From NCBI GenBank assembly GCA_043755595.1, contig JAYUSQ010000174.1:1-45840 (forward strand): 45,840 nt of DNA, in the 5' to 3' direction. Below, one piece after another: positions 17,458-26,223 of this stretch (within the stretch, counting starts at the first letter, position 1; the number at the start of each line of letters is the position of its first letter). The notes under the pieces were generated by a model that saw only the letters and a program-made list of their open reading frames with translations, had not been told where the DNA came from and searched no databases. Made by a program: the position numbers and the translations under genes. Origin of the DNA: VFZP01 sp043755595. GTDB taxonomy: Bacteria > Acidobacteriota > Terriglobia > Bryobacterales > Bryobacteraceae.

Positions 17458-18306
17458 ATGAGCAGGTTGCTTTCCACCGGATCGACCGGCCAGGATGTCC
17501 GGGCATTACAGGACGTATTGAACTACCATGTCCGCCGCGGCGAATCGCTTCGCGTGGACGGAATTTTTGGACCCAAGACCAAGACGCGAGTCCGCGAGTT
17601 TCAAACCTCAAACGGACTCAAGGCGGACGGGATCGTGGGACCCAATACCGAACAGCAACTCTTCCAAGTACATGACGTCATGGTCCCGTTGTTCGTACTC
17701 CCGGTCCTGACCCTAAATCTGCCTGCGATTGGAGGGGGCTCACGGCAAGGCATCCAACCGCCGCGGCTCATTCCGCAGTTGCAATGGCCGGGGCTGCCCT
17801 CGCCCCCGCCGGGACAGTTCACCTCCGGCGGTTCCTTTTCGCTCAAGCAGAGCACGAGCGTGTCGCTCCCCGATTTTTCCTCTCCCGTCAACGCCCTGGC
17901 GTTCAAGGTGACGGTGCCGCTCCGCCTGGACCCGGTCGATCCGGCTGTCACCTCGCGCACAACCATTCTCGGCTTCATCGACGACTTGCCGGTGAATTCA
18001 AAGATCAAGGTTTTCCTCAGTTCGAAAGTTCCGGATCCGGTTCAAAGATTTTCCCCGCCGTCCACGGGTTTCAGTTGGGGGTTGTCCCCGCTTTTCGATC
18101 CGTTGGATCCGAAGGGGTTCGGCGTGAAAGGCAATGCCAGATACGCCATCCGGGTTAGCGACGGACTGCTGGGCCGCCCCAACATCGTGTTCGCGGCATG
18201 GGGAGACGGACAGATGTTTCTGAACTTCGAAGCGAAGGATGGAAAGGCCCGGCCGCGGATCGAAGGACTGGGCCAAGTGTTTTTGGGCTTTGGCGGATTG
18301 TTCTGA
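17458..18306 (+). CDS. Peptidoglycan-binding-domain protein with an unknown C-terminal domain
   Basis: 282 residues. Residues 1-70 form a PG_binding_1 domain: STGQDVRALQDVLNYH, then VDGIFGPKTKTRVREFQ and ADGIVGPNTEQQLF, the usual three-helix repeat. No signal peptide precedes it. From about residue 80 the sequence is Pro/Gly-rich, and from about residue 120 it becomes a beta-rich domain (LAFKVTVPLRLDPVDPAV, TTILGFIDDLPVNSKIKVFL, NIVFAAWGDGQMFLNFEAK) that I do not recognise. An AAGGAGG ribosome site ends about 8 bases before the ATG. The unknown domain may bind cell-wall polymer or a partner. Confidence 0.75.
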   Translation: MSRLLSTGSTGQDVRALQDVLNYHVRRGESLRVDGIFGPKTKTRVREFQTSNGLKADGIVGPNTEQQLFQVHDVMVPLFVLPVLTLNLPAIGGGSRQGIQPPRLIPQLQWPGLPSPPPGQFTSGGSFSLKQSTSVSLPDFSSPVNALAFKVTVPLRLDPVDPAVTSRTTILGFIDDLPVNSKIKVFLSSKVPDPVQRFSPPSTGFSWGLSPLFDPLDPKGFGVKGNARYAIRVSDGLLGRPNIVFAAWGDGQMFLNFEAKDGKARPRIEGLGQVFLGFGGLF

Positions 18307-18396
18307 TCTACAGTTGAGCAACCGGATGCTACCGAAACCGCCCAACGTAAGTGCGGTCGCGGGTTTGAGCTGGGCAATGATCGGTTTCGTGATACC

Positions 18397-20850
18397 GTGA
18401 GACTGGGTGCCCTTGTGTTTCGAGTTGTGACCAGCCTACTGATAGCTACCGCGCTGGCTACCGCCGCGACCGTCGATCCCGCCTCTGGTGTCTTCACCTT
18501 CGTTAAGAAGAATTGCAACGGCTGCCACAACGAGAAGCTTACTTCGGGCGACATCAATCTCGCTGCTTTGACGACGGCGCGTTCGTTTGACGACAGCCGT
18601 GAAGTCTGGGAAAAAGCGGTGGAAAAGCTGAAGACAGGGCAGATGCCGCCACCAGGCTTGCCCAAGCCTTCGGCCGCTGAGATGGCCGCGGTGACGCGCT
18701 TTCTCGAAACCGAGTTTCACCGGCAGGACCGGACCGCAAAACCGGATCCCGGCCGGGTGACCGCGCGCCGTTTGAATCGCGCCGAGTACAACAACACGAT
18801 CCGCGATCTGCTGGGGGTCGACATTCGTCCCGCCGACAATTTCCCGAACGACGAAAGCGCCTTTGGATTCGACAACATTAGCGACGCGTTGACTCTGTCG
18901 CCGGTGCTTTTGGAAAAGTACCTTTACGCCGCTGAGCGAGCGGTGCGAACGGCGGTCTTTGGGGCCGAGAAGCTCAAGCCGGCGATGATCCACTATCCGC
19001 TGCCGGTGCGTATTAACGACACCGTCGACAAGCCCACCCTGCCGAAAGACCTGTTCAATTACGACTTCAGCGGTTTGAGCACGCGCCACGCGGCGCATGT
19101 CATGCATCGCTTTGCCGTCGATGGCGAATATAGCTTTCGCATCGTGCTCAACGGGCATCGCCCGAATCAATCCGAGTCCGCGCAGCCGGCATTTTTTATC
19201 GACGGCAAATTGATTAAAGATTGGGAAGTGGACGCGACGGATCTGGAGGGCCAGATCGTGGAAGTGCGGACGCAGGTGACGGCCGGTGAGCATTTGTTGT
19301 CTGGATCGTACCTGAAGAATTATCACGGGCTGCCGGTCAAGTACGGCGGGCCGGAGCCGTCCAAGCGGCCCCCGGAGGCGTTGATCTCGACGCGCGGCAA
19401 GCTGAGTGAAAAAGACATCGAGACCCTGCGCCGGTTGGGTACGAAGATCAAGACGGACCGATTGGAGACGCGGGTCGATAACCGGTTTGAGTCGGTGGAT
19501 ATTGGCGGGCCGTTTACGCAACCGGACGGCCCTGCGCCGGCGAGCCTGAAGGCTGTCTTCGTCTGCCCGCAGCAAACGGCGGCTTGTGCGCAGACCATCG
19601 TTGCCAACTTTGCGCGGCGCGCCTTCCGGCGGCCGGTCACGGCGGCAGAGACGACGCCGTTTGTGAAGCTCTATGCGCTCGCCCGGCAACAAGGCGACTC
19701 TTTCCAGGAGGGCGTCGCGACGGCGCTGCAAGGCATTCTGGTTTCGCCGGACTTCCTGTTTCGGGTGGAGCGGGATCGGCCCGGCGCGTTCGCCCCGATC
19801 ACCGATGCGGAGCTAGCTTCGCGGCTGTCCTATTTCCTATGGAGCAGCATGCCGGACGAGGCATTGATGACCGCGGCGGCGCGGGGGCAGCTTCGCCAGC
19901 CGGCTGCGCTCGCCACACAAGTGCGGCGCATGTTGCGCGATCCGAAAGCGCGGGCGCTCGTGGACAACTTCGCCGGCCAATGGCTGCAGTTCAAGAATAT
20001 CGATGTGATGAAACCGGGTCTTGAAACGTTCCCCGAGTTCGAAGATAACCTTCGTTACTCGATGCGGCGCGAGACCGAAGTCTTCCTGGAGAACCTGATT
20101 CGCGACGACGCTAGTATTCTTGAAATTCTCGACGCGAAACACACCTATCTGAACGAGCGAATGGCGCGCTTTTACGGTATCCCTGGGATTGAGGGCCCCG
20201 AATTTCGCCGGGTGGATATGAGCGGGACCGAGCGCGGCGGCGGCATCCTGGCGCATGCCAGCACGCTGACCGTGACGTCTTACTCCACCCGCACTTCGCC
20301 GGTGTTGCGTGGGAAGTGGATCCTGGAAACGCTGCTCAACGCCCCGCCTCCGCCGCCTCCGCCAGCCGTGCCGACTCTCGATGAGAGCAAGGTCGGCGAG
20401 TCGGCCTCGCTACGCCGGCAAATGGAAGCTCATCGCAAAAATCCGGCGTGTGCGTCGTGCCATTCGCGCATGGACCCGCTGGGTTTCGGCCTCGAAAATC
20501 TGAATGCGATCGGATCCTGGCGGACGATGGACGGCAAGTTCCCGGTCGACGCTTCAGGCATGCTTCCGGGCGGGCGCGAGTTTAAAGGCCCGGTTGAGCT
20601 GAAGGCGCAACTCTTGAAGGACAAGGACGCGTTTGTGAAGGGCGTGACTTCGAAGTTGCTCATGTACGCGTTGGGCCGGGGTCTTGAGCGGTATGATCGC
20701 CCGGTGGTGTCGAATATCGCCTCGCGCCTGCCGGCCCGTAACTACCGGTTCTCGGCCCTCGTCGTAGATATTGTGTCGAGCCTGCCGTTTCAGAATCGCC
20801 GTTCGACTGCCGCCCCGTCACCGGCCGCCGCTGGAGAAAAATCGGAATGA
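18397..20850 (+). CDS. DUF1587/DUF1595/DUF1592/DUF1588/DUF1585 cytochrome-type protein
   Basis: 817 residues from GTG 18397 with a signal peptide (LVFRVVTSLLIATALATAAT). The first haem site is CNGCH near residue 39. Then follow DUF1587 (RLNRAEYNNTIRDLLGVD), DUF1595 (FARRAFRRPVTAAE), DUF1592 (ELASRLSYFLWSSMPDEAL and on to DAKHTYLNERMARFYGI), DUF1588 (GGILAHASTLTVTSY, with a second site CASCHSRMDPLGFGLENL) and DUF1585 (the final 75 residues). This order is the complete planctomycete-type pattern. An APPPPPPPA stretch marks the DUF1588 part. It overlaps the following DUF1552 gene by 4 bases. A periplasmic electron-transfer role on an unknown substrate is inferred. Confidence 0.93.
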   Translation: MRLGALVFRVVTSLLIATALATAATVDPASGVFTFVKKNCNGCHNEKLTSGDINLAALTTARSFDDSREVWEKAVEKLKTGQMPPPGLPKPSAAEMAAVTRFLETEFHRQDRTAKPDPGRVTARRLNRAEYNNTIRDLLGVDIRPADNFPNDESAFGFDNISDALTLSPVLLEKYLYAAERAVRTAVFGAEKLKPAMIHYPLPVRINDTVDKPTLPKDLFNYDFSGLSTRHAAHVMHRFAVDGEYSFRIVLNGHRPNQSESAQPAFFIDGKLIKDWEVDATDLEGQIVEVRTQVTAGEHLLSGSYLKNYHGLPVKYGGPEPSKRPPEALISTRGKLSEKDIETLRRLGTKIKTDRLETRVDNRFESVDIGGPFTQPDGPAPASLKAVFVCPQQTAACAQTIVANFARRAFRRPVTAAETTPFVKLYALARQQGDSFQEGVATALQGILVSPDFLFRVERDRPGAFAPITDAELASRLSYFLWSSMPDEALMTAAARGQLRQPAALATQVRRMLRDPKARALVDNFAGQWLQFKNIDVMKPGLETFPEFEDNLRYSMRRETEVFLENLIRDDASILEILDAKHTYLNERMARFYGIPGIEGPEFRRVDMSGTERGGGILAHASTLTVTSYSTRTSPVLRGKWILETLLNAPPPPPPPAVPTLDESKVGESASLRRQMEAHRKNPACASCHSRMDPLGFGLENLNAIGSWRTMDGKFPVDASGMLPGGREFKGPVELKAQLLKDKDAFVKGVTSKLLMYALGRGLERYDRPVVSNIASRLPARNYRFSALVVDIVSSLPFQNRRSTAAPSPAAAGEKSE

Positions 20851-22172
20851 ACATCATCACTGGAAATCACATTTCACGCCGCGCCCTTTTGCGGGGCGTA
20901 GGCGCGGCCGTTGCGCTGCCCTTGCTGGACTCCATGGGGCCGGCGCTGGCAGCCACTCCCAAAGCAGTGGGCCGCGTCGGCGTGGTCTATGTGCCCAACG
21001 GCATCATGATGAACCAGTGGCTCCCGGCCAAAACCGGCGTGGATTTTGAGTTCACGCGATTGTTGAAGCCGCTGGAACGTTTCCGCGAAGACATCATCGT
21101 CACGTCCGGGCTTTCGAATCACGCTGCACAAAAAGCCAAGGGTGGCGGCCACGCCAAGGCTTCTGGAAGCTTTTTGTCGGCCACGCAGCCCAAGTTCACC
21201 GCCGGCGCCGATGTGATGGCGGGTACGACCTTCGATCAGGTGGTAGCGAAACATTTCGCGGCTGAATCGCGGGTCTCTTCGCTTCAGCTTGGCTGCGAGG
21301 ATTCGCGGATGATCGGCAACTGCGATACCGGTTCCAGTTGCGCTTACACGAACAGCCTGTCGTGGAAGAATCCGGAAACGCCTCTGGCGGTGGAAGTGAA
21401 TCCGCGGTCGGTTTTCGAGCGGCTGTTTGGCGCCATGGATCCGAGTCTCGACGCCGCCACGCGCGCGCGCCGGATGCTGTACAAGAAGAGCATTCTGGAC
21501 CTCACGCGCGAAAACACGGCTTCGCTGACGGGCAAGCTGGGCGCTTCGGATAAGCGCAAGTTGGATGAGTACCTGACGTCGATCCGCGAAGTGGAAACGC
21601 GCATTGCGAAATCGGAGCGCGACCCCGACGTGCCGACGGGCGAAAAGCCTTCCGGGATTCCGTTTGAGTTCCGTGAGTATGTGAAGTTGATGTTCGACCT
21701 GCAAGCGATCGCCTGGCAGTCCGACATTACGCGCGTGTCGACGATGATGATCGGACGCGAGGGCAGCGTGCGCACGTACCCGGAGATTGGCGTTCCCGAC
21801 CCGCACCACCCGCTGACGCATCACCGGAATCATCCGGACTTCATTGAAAAAGTGACGCTGATCAACCTGTTCCATGTGGAGTTGTTCAGCCACTTCCTTG
21901 ACAGGCTCAAATCCACGCAGGATGGCGATGGGACGCTGTTGGATCACTCGACGATTATGTATGGCGGCGCGCTGAGCGACGGCAACGGCCACTCCAATCA
22001 CAACCTGCCGCTGATCGTGGCGGGCCATGCCGGCGGCCTGCGCGGCGGGCGTCACGTGGCGGCGAAGCCCATGACTCCGGTGGCGAATCTTTTCGTCGAC
22101 ATGATGGACCGCGTGGGCGTGCCAACCGAGAGCTTCGGCGATAGCACCGGCAAGCTTGATTTGACGGCCTAG
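20847..22172 (+). CDS. DUF1552 protein with Tat signal
   Basis: 441 residues whose ATG overlaps the upstream stop (ATGA). The leader reads HISRRALLRGVGAAVALPLL, a good twin-arginine signal. DUF1552 segments follow: RVGVVYVPNGIMMNQWLP near residue 45, GLSNHAAQKAKGGGHAKASG near residue 100, SSLQLGCEDSRMIGNCDTGSS, and the last block MYGGALSDGNGHSNHNLPLIV. DUF1552 proteins are distant relatives of DUF1501 and nearly always follow a DUF1592-type gene, as here. Exported with its partner; no reaction is known. Confidence 0.92.
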   Translation: MNIITGNHISRRALLRGVGAAVALPLLDSMGPALAATPKAVGRVGVVYVPNGIMMNQWLPAKTGVDFEFTRLLKPLERFREDIIVTSGLSNHAAQKAKGGGHAKASGSFLSATQPKFTAGADVMAGTTFDQVVAKHFAAESRVSSLQLGCEDSRMIGNCDTGSSCAYTNSLSWKNPETPLAVEVNPRSVFERLFGAMDPSLDAATRARRMLYKKSILDLTRENTASLTGKLGASDKRKLDEYLTSIREVETRIAKSERDPDVPTGEKPSGIPFEFREYVKLMFDLQAIAWQSDITRVSTMMIGREGSVRTYPEIGVPDPHHPLTHHRNHPDFIEKVTLINLFHVELFSHFLDRLKSTQDGDGTLLDHSTIMYGGALSDGNGHSNHNLPLIVAGHAGGLRGGRHVAAKPMTPVANLFVDMMDRVGVPTESFGDSTGKLDLTA

Positions 22173-22285
22173 CCTAGCGGCCCGTGGCGGAAGTCTAAAA
22201 AAAACCGTTTGCTCACGCGCGCGGCTCAGTAGAATTGATCAGTTACGGAGCCGCGACCGTAGGGGAGCGCTTACACCGCGGGCTG
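22173..22285. other. Intergenic gap between convergent genes
   Basis: It contains an A-run near 22198-22206 and nothing else I can name. The A-run reads as T on the minus strand, where it could serve as the end of a terminator for the tae4-tai4 unit, but the preceding hairpin is weak. Confidence 0.3.
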
Positions 22286-22642
22286 CTAGCGCCCTGGCTT
22301 CAATAGCGCGATCACATCGGCTCGTTCGCCAAACAGGGCGCACTTGGCCAATGCCAGATTTCGTCCGCCCACCGGTGTCGGCTTGGCCGGATTTTCAACC
22401 GCCACCAGCGCCTCCACTTTCCGCCGCGCCGCGAGAGGATCGCGCACACCGATCGACGTGGCATAGAGAGCGTAAACCGCTTCGGCGTCGCGCGCCAGGT
22501 CCGAGTTGGGATAGGCTGCCGCCAAGCAAAAGGACTGCGCCAGAATCCGGCGCATCTGGGCGGGCGTTTCGCGAGGCTCACAGTCTGCCGCCATCGGCAG
22601 CAGCAGGGCCAGCAACAGCAGGAACCGCGATCGCGGGATCAT
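22286..22642 (-). CDS. Tai4-type immunity protein for the adjacent amidase
   Basis: 118 residues from ATG 22642, which overlaps the stop of the amidase gene (ATGA). The chosen start gives a signal peptide (IPRSRFLLLLALLLPMAADC). The mature part is helical: RRILAQSFCLAAAYPNSDLARDAEAVYA in the first half and NLALAKCALFGERADVIALLK at the end. The spacing, the helix pattern and the two cysteines fit Tai4 immunity proteins (about 100-120 residues, periplasmic), which bind and block Tae4. Assignment rests on size, export, a weak family pattern and above all the overlap with the tae4-like gene. Longer starts at 22651 and 22657 are possible but less well coupled. Confidence 0.7.
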   Translation of the reverse strand: MIPRSRFLLLLALLLPMAADCEPRETPAQMRRILAQSFCLAAAYPNSDLARDAEAVYALYATSIGVRDPLAARRKVEALVAVENPAKPTPVGGRNLALAKCALFGERADVIALLKPGR

Positions 22643-23208
22643 AGAGAGCATTCCCAAAAATAGACAATCATGGGGCCAGCCAGGAAATATTGGTTGGTGC
22701 CGAATTCGGAGATGAATGGCTGACCGCCTGATTCTGTGAGTTTGCCGATATCCACGTGTCCGGAGGCGCCAAAGTCGGCGATGCGCCCTTGCCAGTCATA
22801 CCCAAAAATTCCTTGCGTAGGAAGCTTCACCGCCGCTAGCCATTGTTTGCCGGCCGCCTTGTTGCCGTCCCAAATCTTTACCGGCTTGCCAAAAACCGAC
22901 TTCATGTAGGTGATCATTTCGTCAGCGCTAATGGTGTAATTGAAAAGATCCGCACCCGCGTAGATGCGGACTCCCTTGACGACGCCAACCTTATAGCCGG
23001 ATTTATTCAGGCAGTAGCTGAGCCGAATGGCGCAGGCGTTCATGGCGTCGAGATCGGGGTAGATCGCCGCCAGACTCTTCTCAAGCCTGCCGCCAATCAA
23101 CTTGACGAGTTCCTTGTTGCTCTTGACAAGCGCGCCGCCCGGGCCTGCGGCGGCGGCCTTGTAGGGAAAGTTGGTGCGAAGCAGCGCGAAGGTGGGACGT
23201 TTCGCCAT
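22639..23208 (-). CDS. Tae4-type peptidoglycan amidase (type VI secretion effector)
   Basis: 189 residues. The layout is that of the NlpC/P60-like Tae4 amidases. TFALLRTNFP opens the protein. NACAIRLSYCLNKSG holds the catalytic cysteine, Cys59. A second segment, ASGHVDIGKLTESGG, holds His151 with a nearby Asp153. In known systems Tae4 cuts the gamma-D-Glu-meso-DAP bond of peptidoglycan in a rival cell. There is no signal peptide, as expected for a protein passed by a secretion needle. A Tai4-like immunity gene overlaps its stop. No type VI genes lie in this window, so the delivering machine would have to be elsewhere, or the enzyme is used in another way. The call is by motif only. Confidence 0.8.
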   Translation of the reverse strand: MAKRPTFALLRTNFPYKAAAAGPGGALVKSNKELVKLIGGRLEKSLAAIYPDLDAMNACAIRLSYCLNKSGYKVGVVKGVRIYAGADLFNYTISADEMITYMKSVFGKPVKIWDGNKAAGKQWLAAVKLPTQGIFGYDWQGRIADFGASGHVDIGKLTESGGQPFISEFGTNQYFLAGPMIVYFWECSL

Positions 23209-23260
23209 GTCCCCAGTCTACAGCGCCCTCGGGCGGAAAGGGTAGAGGCAGGCCCGCGAA

Positions 23261-23638
23261 TCAGCGGGCGGGTTCGGGATGTATCTGTACGCCGGTTACG
23301 AAATACTCGGTTTCGCCGAAGCAGTTGGTCGGCACACCGCGGTGCTGTTCGTAAGTCAGAGTAACTCGCTGCCCGGCAGCCTGGGAGAGCTTCTGAGCCA
23401 CTGAATCTTCCTGAACGGAAAAGGCGAAGATCTGGGGCACGATCCCCGGTTGGGTAGGCATGGACAGCTCACCTTCCCAGGTCTTACAGAGCCAGCCTTT
23501 CCTGGAGATCTTTTGGACGTAACCGGCGCGTTCGCCAGCCGAGTAGGAGAAGTGGAGCGTGATATACGTCCAGGCGGCGAAGCCCGCGATCGGCAGGACC
23601 ACCAAGAGCAGAACGGCAATGAGAATCCAGCGGCGCAT
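23261..23638 (-). CDS. Conserved hypothetical single-span membrane protein
   Basis: 125 residues starting with one membrane helix (RRWILIAVLLLVVLPIAGFAAWTY), then a mixed beta domain. Conserved parts are YSAGERAGYVQKISRKGWLC, KTWEGELSM and TYEQHRGVPTNCFGETEYFV. Proteins with this plan occur widely in Proteobacteria, Bacteroidota and Acidobacteria, often mislabelled as 6-phosphogluconate dehydrogenase. The domain would lie in the periplasm, anchored to the inner membrane. Two cysteines (in GWLCK and PTNCFG) could form a disulfide. The function is unknown. Confidence 0.8.
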   Translation of the reverse strand: MRRWILIAVLLLVVLPIAGFAAWTYITLHFSYSAGERAGYVQKISRKGWLCKTWEGELSMPTQPGIVPQIFAFSVQEDSVAQKLSQAAGQRVTLTYEQHRGVPTNCFGETEYFVTGVQIHPEPAR

Positions 23639-23681
23639 AGTGATTGTCGGCGACTTCCAGAGTGTAGCACCTGAATTCAGG

Positions 23682-25793
23682 CTATTCCAAAGCCCGCCGC
23701 TTCAGAAAAGGGGCCGGGTCAGGGTCTGCGCCGCGAAATGTCCGATACATCTCTTTGGCTTCCAGGCTGCCGCCGCGCGAGAGTAGCAACGAGCGAAACC
23801 GGTCTCCGTTGGCTCGTTTCAAACCGCCGTTCCGCTTGAACCATTCAACGGTGTCGGCGTCCAGCACTTCGCTCCACAAATACGAATAGTAACCGGCGGC
23901 ATAACCGCCCGCGAACACATGGGAGAAATAAGTGGAGTTATAGCGGGAAGGCACGGGGGCGAAGTCCAGTCCGTGCTTCTTGAAGACGGCGGCTTCAAAC
24001 GCGGCTACGTCGCCGGGAATCTCCGAGGGCTTGAGTCGATGCCACGCCTGATCGAGAATGGCGGCGGCGACAATCTCAGTCGTCTGGAATCCCTGGTTGA
24101 ATTTGTCGGCCGATTTGACCTTGTCGAGCAGTTCTTCCGGCATCGGCTTACCAGTCTGATGGTGAATGGCATAGTGCTTAAAGACTTCGGGCCAAGCGGC
24201 CCACATTTCGTTCACCTGGGACGGGAACTCGACGAAATCTCTGGGCACGCTCGTTCCGGCAAAACGCGGATACTTCACGGCGGAGAACAGACCATGCAGG
24301 GCGTGGCCGAACTCATGGAACATAGTGTTCACTTCGTCATGTGTCATCAGCGTGGGCTCGCCCGGCGGAGGCTTGGGAACATTCATATTATTTCCGATCA
24401 CGGGCTTGTTGCCAGTGAGACCGGACTGCGGCACGTAGGCGCTGGCCCAGGCGCCGCCGCGCTTGTTGGGCCGGGCATAGAAATCGCCGAGGAACAAGCC
24501 GAGCGGTTTCGCGTCTTCATCGAAAACCTCGAAGACAAACATATCGGGCGAGTAACCCGTCAGATCCTTCCGCTCCTTGAACGTGATGCCGTAGAGTTTG
24601 GTGGCGGCATAGAAGACGCCGTCGACCAGGACGCGGCGCAGTTCGTAGTAGGGGCGCAGTTGAGATTCGTCGAAATCGTAGCGGGTGAGGCGGACTTTTT
24701 CGGTGTAGTAACTCCAATCGGCCGCCGTGATCTCCGCGCCGGCGGCCTTGCTCAACTCAGCCGCTTCCTTACGGGCGTTGGCGGCAGCAGCCGGTGCAAT
24801 CCGCGTCATCAACTTATTCACTTCCGCCACTGAGCCCGCCGTTTGCTCTTCCAACTGATAGGCCGCAAAATTGGCGAAGCCCAGGAGTTGCGCCAATTCA
24901 GCGCGTTGGCGGGCGATCGCGGTAACCACGGCGCGATTGTCGAACTCGTTGCCACGGCGTCCACGGGCGAGCGAGGCTGCCATGACGCGGCGTCGCACCG
25001 AGGGATTCTGCAATCGATCAAGCGGCGGTTGACCACTGGTATTGACTAACTGGATGGCGAACTTTCCTTCGGAGCCGGCAACCTTGGCCGCCGCAGCCGC
25101 CGCCGCGATGGCGGGTTCGGTGAGCCCGGCCAATTCCTCTCGCGAATCGACCATGACCGACGACGCGTTGATTTCCTTTAAGACATTCTGACGGAACTGG
25201 GTCGAGAGCTTGGCCAACGCCGAATTAATCGCCTTCATTTTTTCCTTGTCGGCGGCGCCTAGTTTGGCTCCGTTTCTGACAAAGTCCCGGTAGTAACGTT
25301 CGAGCAGGCGTAGCGACTCCGGGTCCAGCCCCAATCCGGCGCGACGCTCATACAAAGAGCGAATCCGGTCGAACAACGGCGCGTTGAGCGCAATGGCGTC
25401 CTCGTGCGCGGCAGAGCGGGGCGAAAAGTCGGCCTCCAGTTTTTCGAGCCCCTGATTGGTCAGCGAGGAGTTGAGGGTGCGGAAAGCACGTTTGGCGCGA
25501 ATGAGCAATTCGCCGGACCGCTCCAGCGCTACTATCGTGTTTTCGAAGGTCGGCTTGGCTGGATTGCCGGCGATCCCGGCCACTTCGGCCCGCTCTTCGG
25601 CCATGCCTTTTTCAAAGGCCGGCTGGAAATGTTCGTTCTTGATTTCGGCGAACGGTGGCAGGTGATACGGTAACGCGCTCTCGGATAAAAGCGGGTTTCG
25701 GACCTGGGCGGGAGCTGAAGTTATAAGGCCAAGCATAAGCAGAATTGAGAAACAGGACAGACGAAAAGGCAGGACCATTACAATTCGCATCAT
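23682..25793 (-). CDS. dcp: M3-family metallopeptidase, peptidyl-dipeptidase Dcp-like
   Basis: About 703 residues. The start is placed at 25793 because a signal peptide begins there (VLPFRLSCFSILLMLGLITSAPAQ); ATGs at 25790 and 25778 are close alternatives. The mature start NPLLSESALPYHLPPF is the Dcp/oligopeptidase A opening. The zinc site HEFGHALH is at residues 493-500, and the third ligand lies in DFVEFPSQVNEMW about 25 residues on. The C-terminal AGGYAAGYYSYLWSEVLDAD segment is the family's substrate-binding loop. It removes dipeptides from peptide C-termini, probably in the periplasm. It stands apart from its neighbours. Confidence 0.92.
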   Translation of the reverse strand: MMRIVMVLPFRLSCFSILLMLGLITSAPAQVRNPLLSESALPYHLPPFAEIKNEHFQPAFEKGMAEERAEVAGIAGNPAKPTFENTIVALERSGELLIRAKRAFRTLNSSLTNQGLEKLEADFSPRSAAHEDAIALNAPLFDRIRSLYERRAGLGLDPESLRLLERYYRDFVRNGAKLGAADKEKMKAINSALAKLSTQFRQNVLKEINASSVMVDSREELAGLTEPAIAAAAAAAKVAGSEGKFAIQLVNTSGQPPLDRLQNPSVRRRVMAASLARGRRGNEFDNRAVVTAIARQRAELAQLLGFANFAAYQLEEQTAGSVAEVNKLMTRIAPAAAANARKEAAELSKAAGAEITAADWSYYTEKVRLTRYDFDESQLRPYYELRRVLVDGVFYAATKLYGITFKERKDLTGYSPDMFVFEVFDEDAKPLGLFLGDFYARPNKRGGAWASAYVPQSGLTGNKPVIGNNMNVPKPPPGEPTLMTHDEVNTMFHEFGHALHGLFSAVKYPRFAGTSVPRDFVEFPSQVNEMWAAWPEVFKHYAIHHQTGKPMPEELLDKVKSADKFNQGFQTTEIVAAAILDQAWHRLKPSEIPGDVAAFEAAVFKKHGLDFAPVPSRYNSTYFSHVFAGGYAAGYYSYLWSEVLDADTVEWFKRNGGLKRANGDRFRSLLLSRGGSLEAKEMYRTFRGADPDPAPFLKRRALE

Positions 25794-25871
25794 ACACCAG
25801 ACGCGCGTGTTTGAAAGGGGAAAAATTAACGGAAAAGTATTCGAACCGACAAAGTGACCGATGAGAGAAGC

Positions 25872-26177
25872 ATGGTTCGGCACTTCCTCGCATTCGCAAT
25901 GACTGCCGGACTGATATGGGGACAGGCTCCGCTGTCGCCCGCGCTTGCACCTGTGGCCCCGCCATCTCCGGTCCAGTCTCCCTCACCAAAGAAGGGGAGT
26001 GGGCTGGAGCGGCAGCGAGCGTCGGTGAAGCGTCAACTGGGGGATATCGTCGAAGCGGGATGGCTTTTCCGTGCTTGGCCCAAGGCCGAAACACGTGGTG
26101 GCGTGACCACGGGAACTGCGGCGCCAGTGGTGGCCGCCGACACGACCGCTACGCCACCGGCTCCGGTGTCGCAATAG
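25872..26177 (+). CDS. Small proline-rich exported protein of unknown function
   Basis: 101 residues from ATG 25872 with a short signal peptide (VRHFLAFAMTAGLIWGQ), then a Pro/Ser-rich stretch (LAPVAPPSPVQSPSPKKG), a basic part (LERQRASVKRQL) and a Thr/Ala/Pro-rich end. No family is recognised. A GTG at 25854 would add six residues. It may be a small envelope protein. Its reading frame has an ordinary codon bias, but the low complexity lowers confidence. Confidence 0.5.
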   Translation: MVRHFLAFAMTAGLIWGQAPLSPALAPVAPPSPVQSPSPKKGSGLERQRASVKRQLGDIVEAGWLFRAWPKAETRGGVTTGTAAPVVAADTTATPPAPVSQ

Positions 26178-26223
26178 TACGGGGTTAAGCTCCTTTTTCC
26201 AGCAAATTTAGCTCACGAACGAC

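Noticed and set aside
18436..22055. Minus-strand open frames of 431 and 393 codons opposite the DUF1592 and DUF1552 genes
   Set aside because: Arg/His-rich shadows without domains, wholly covered by well-supported plus-strand genes.
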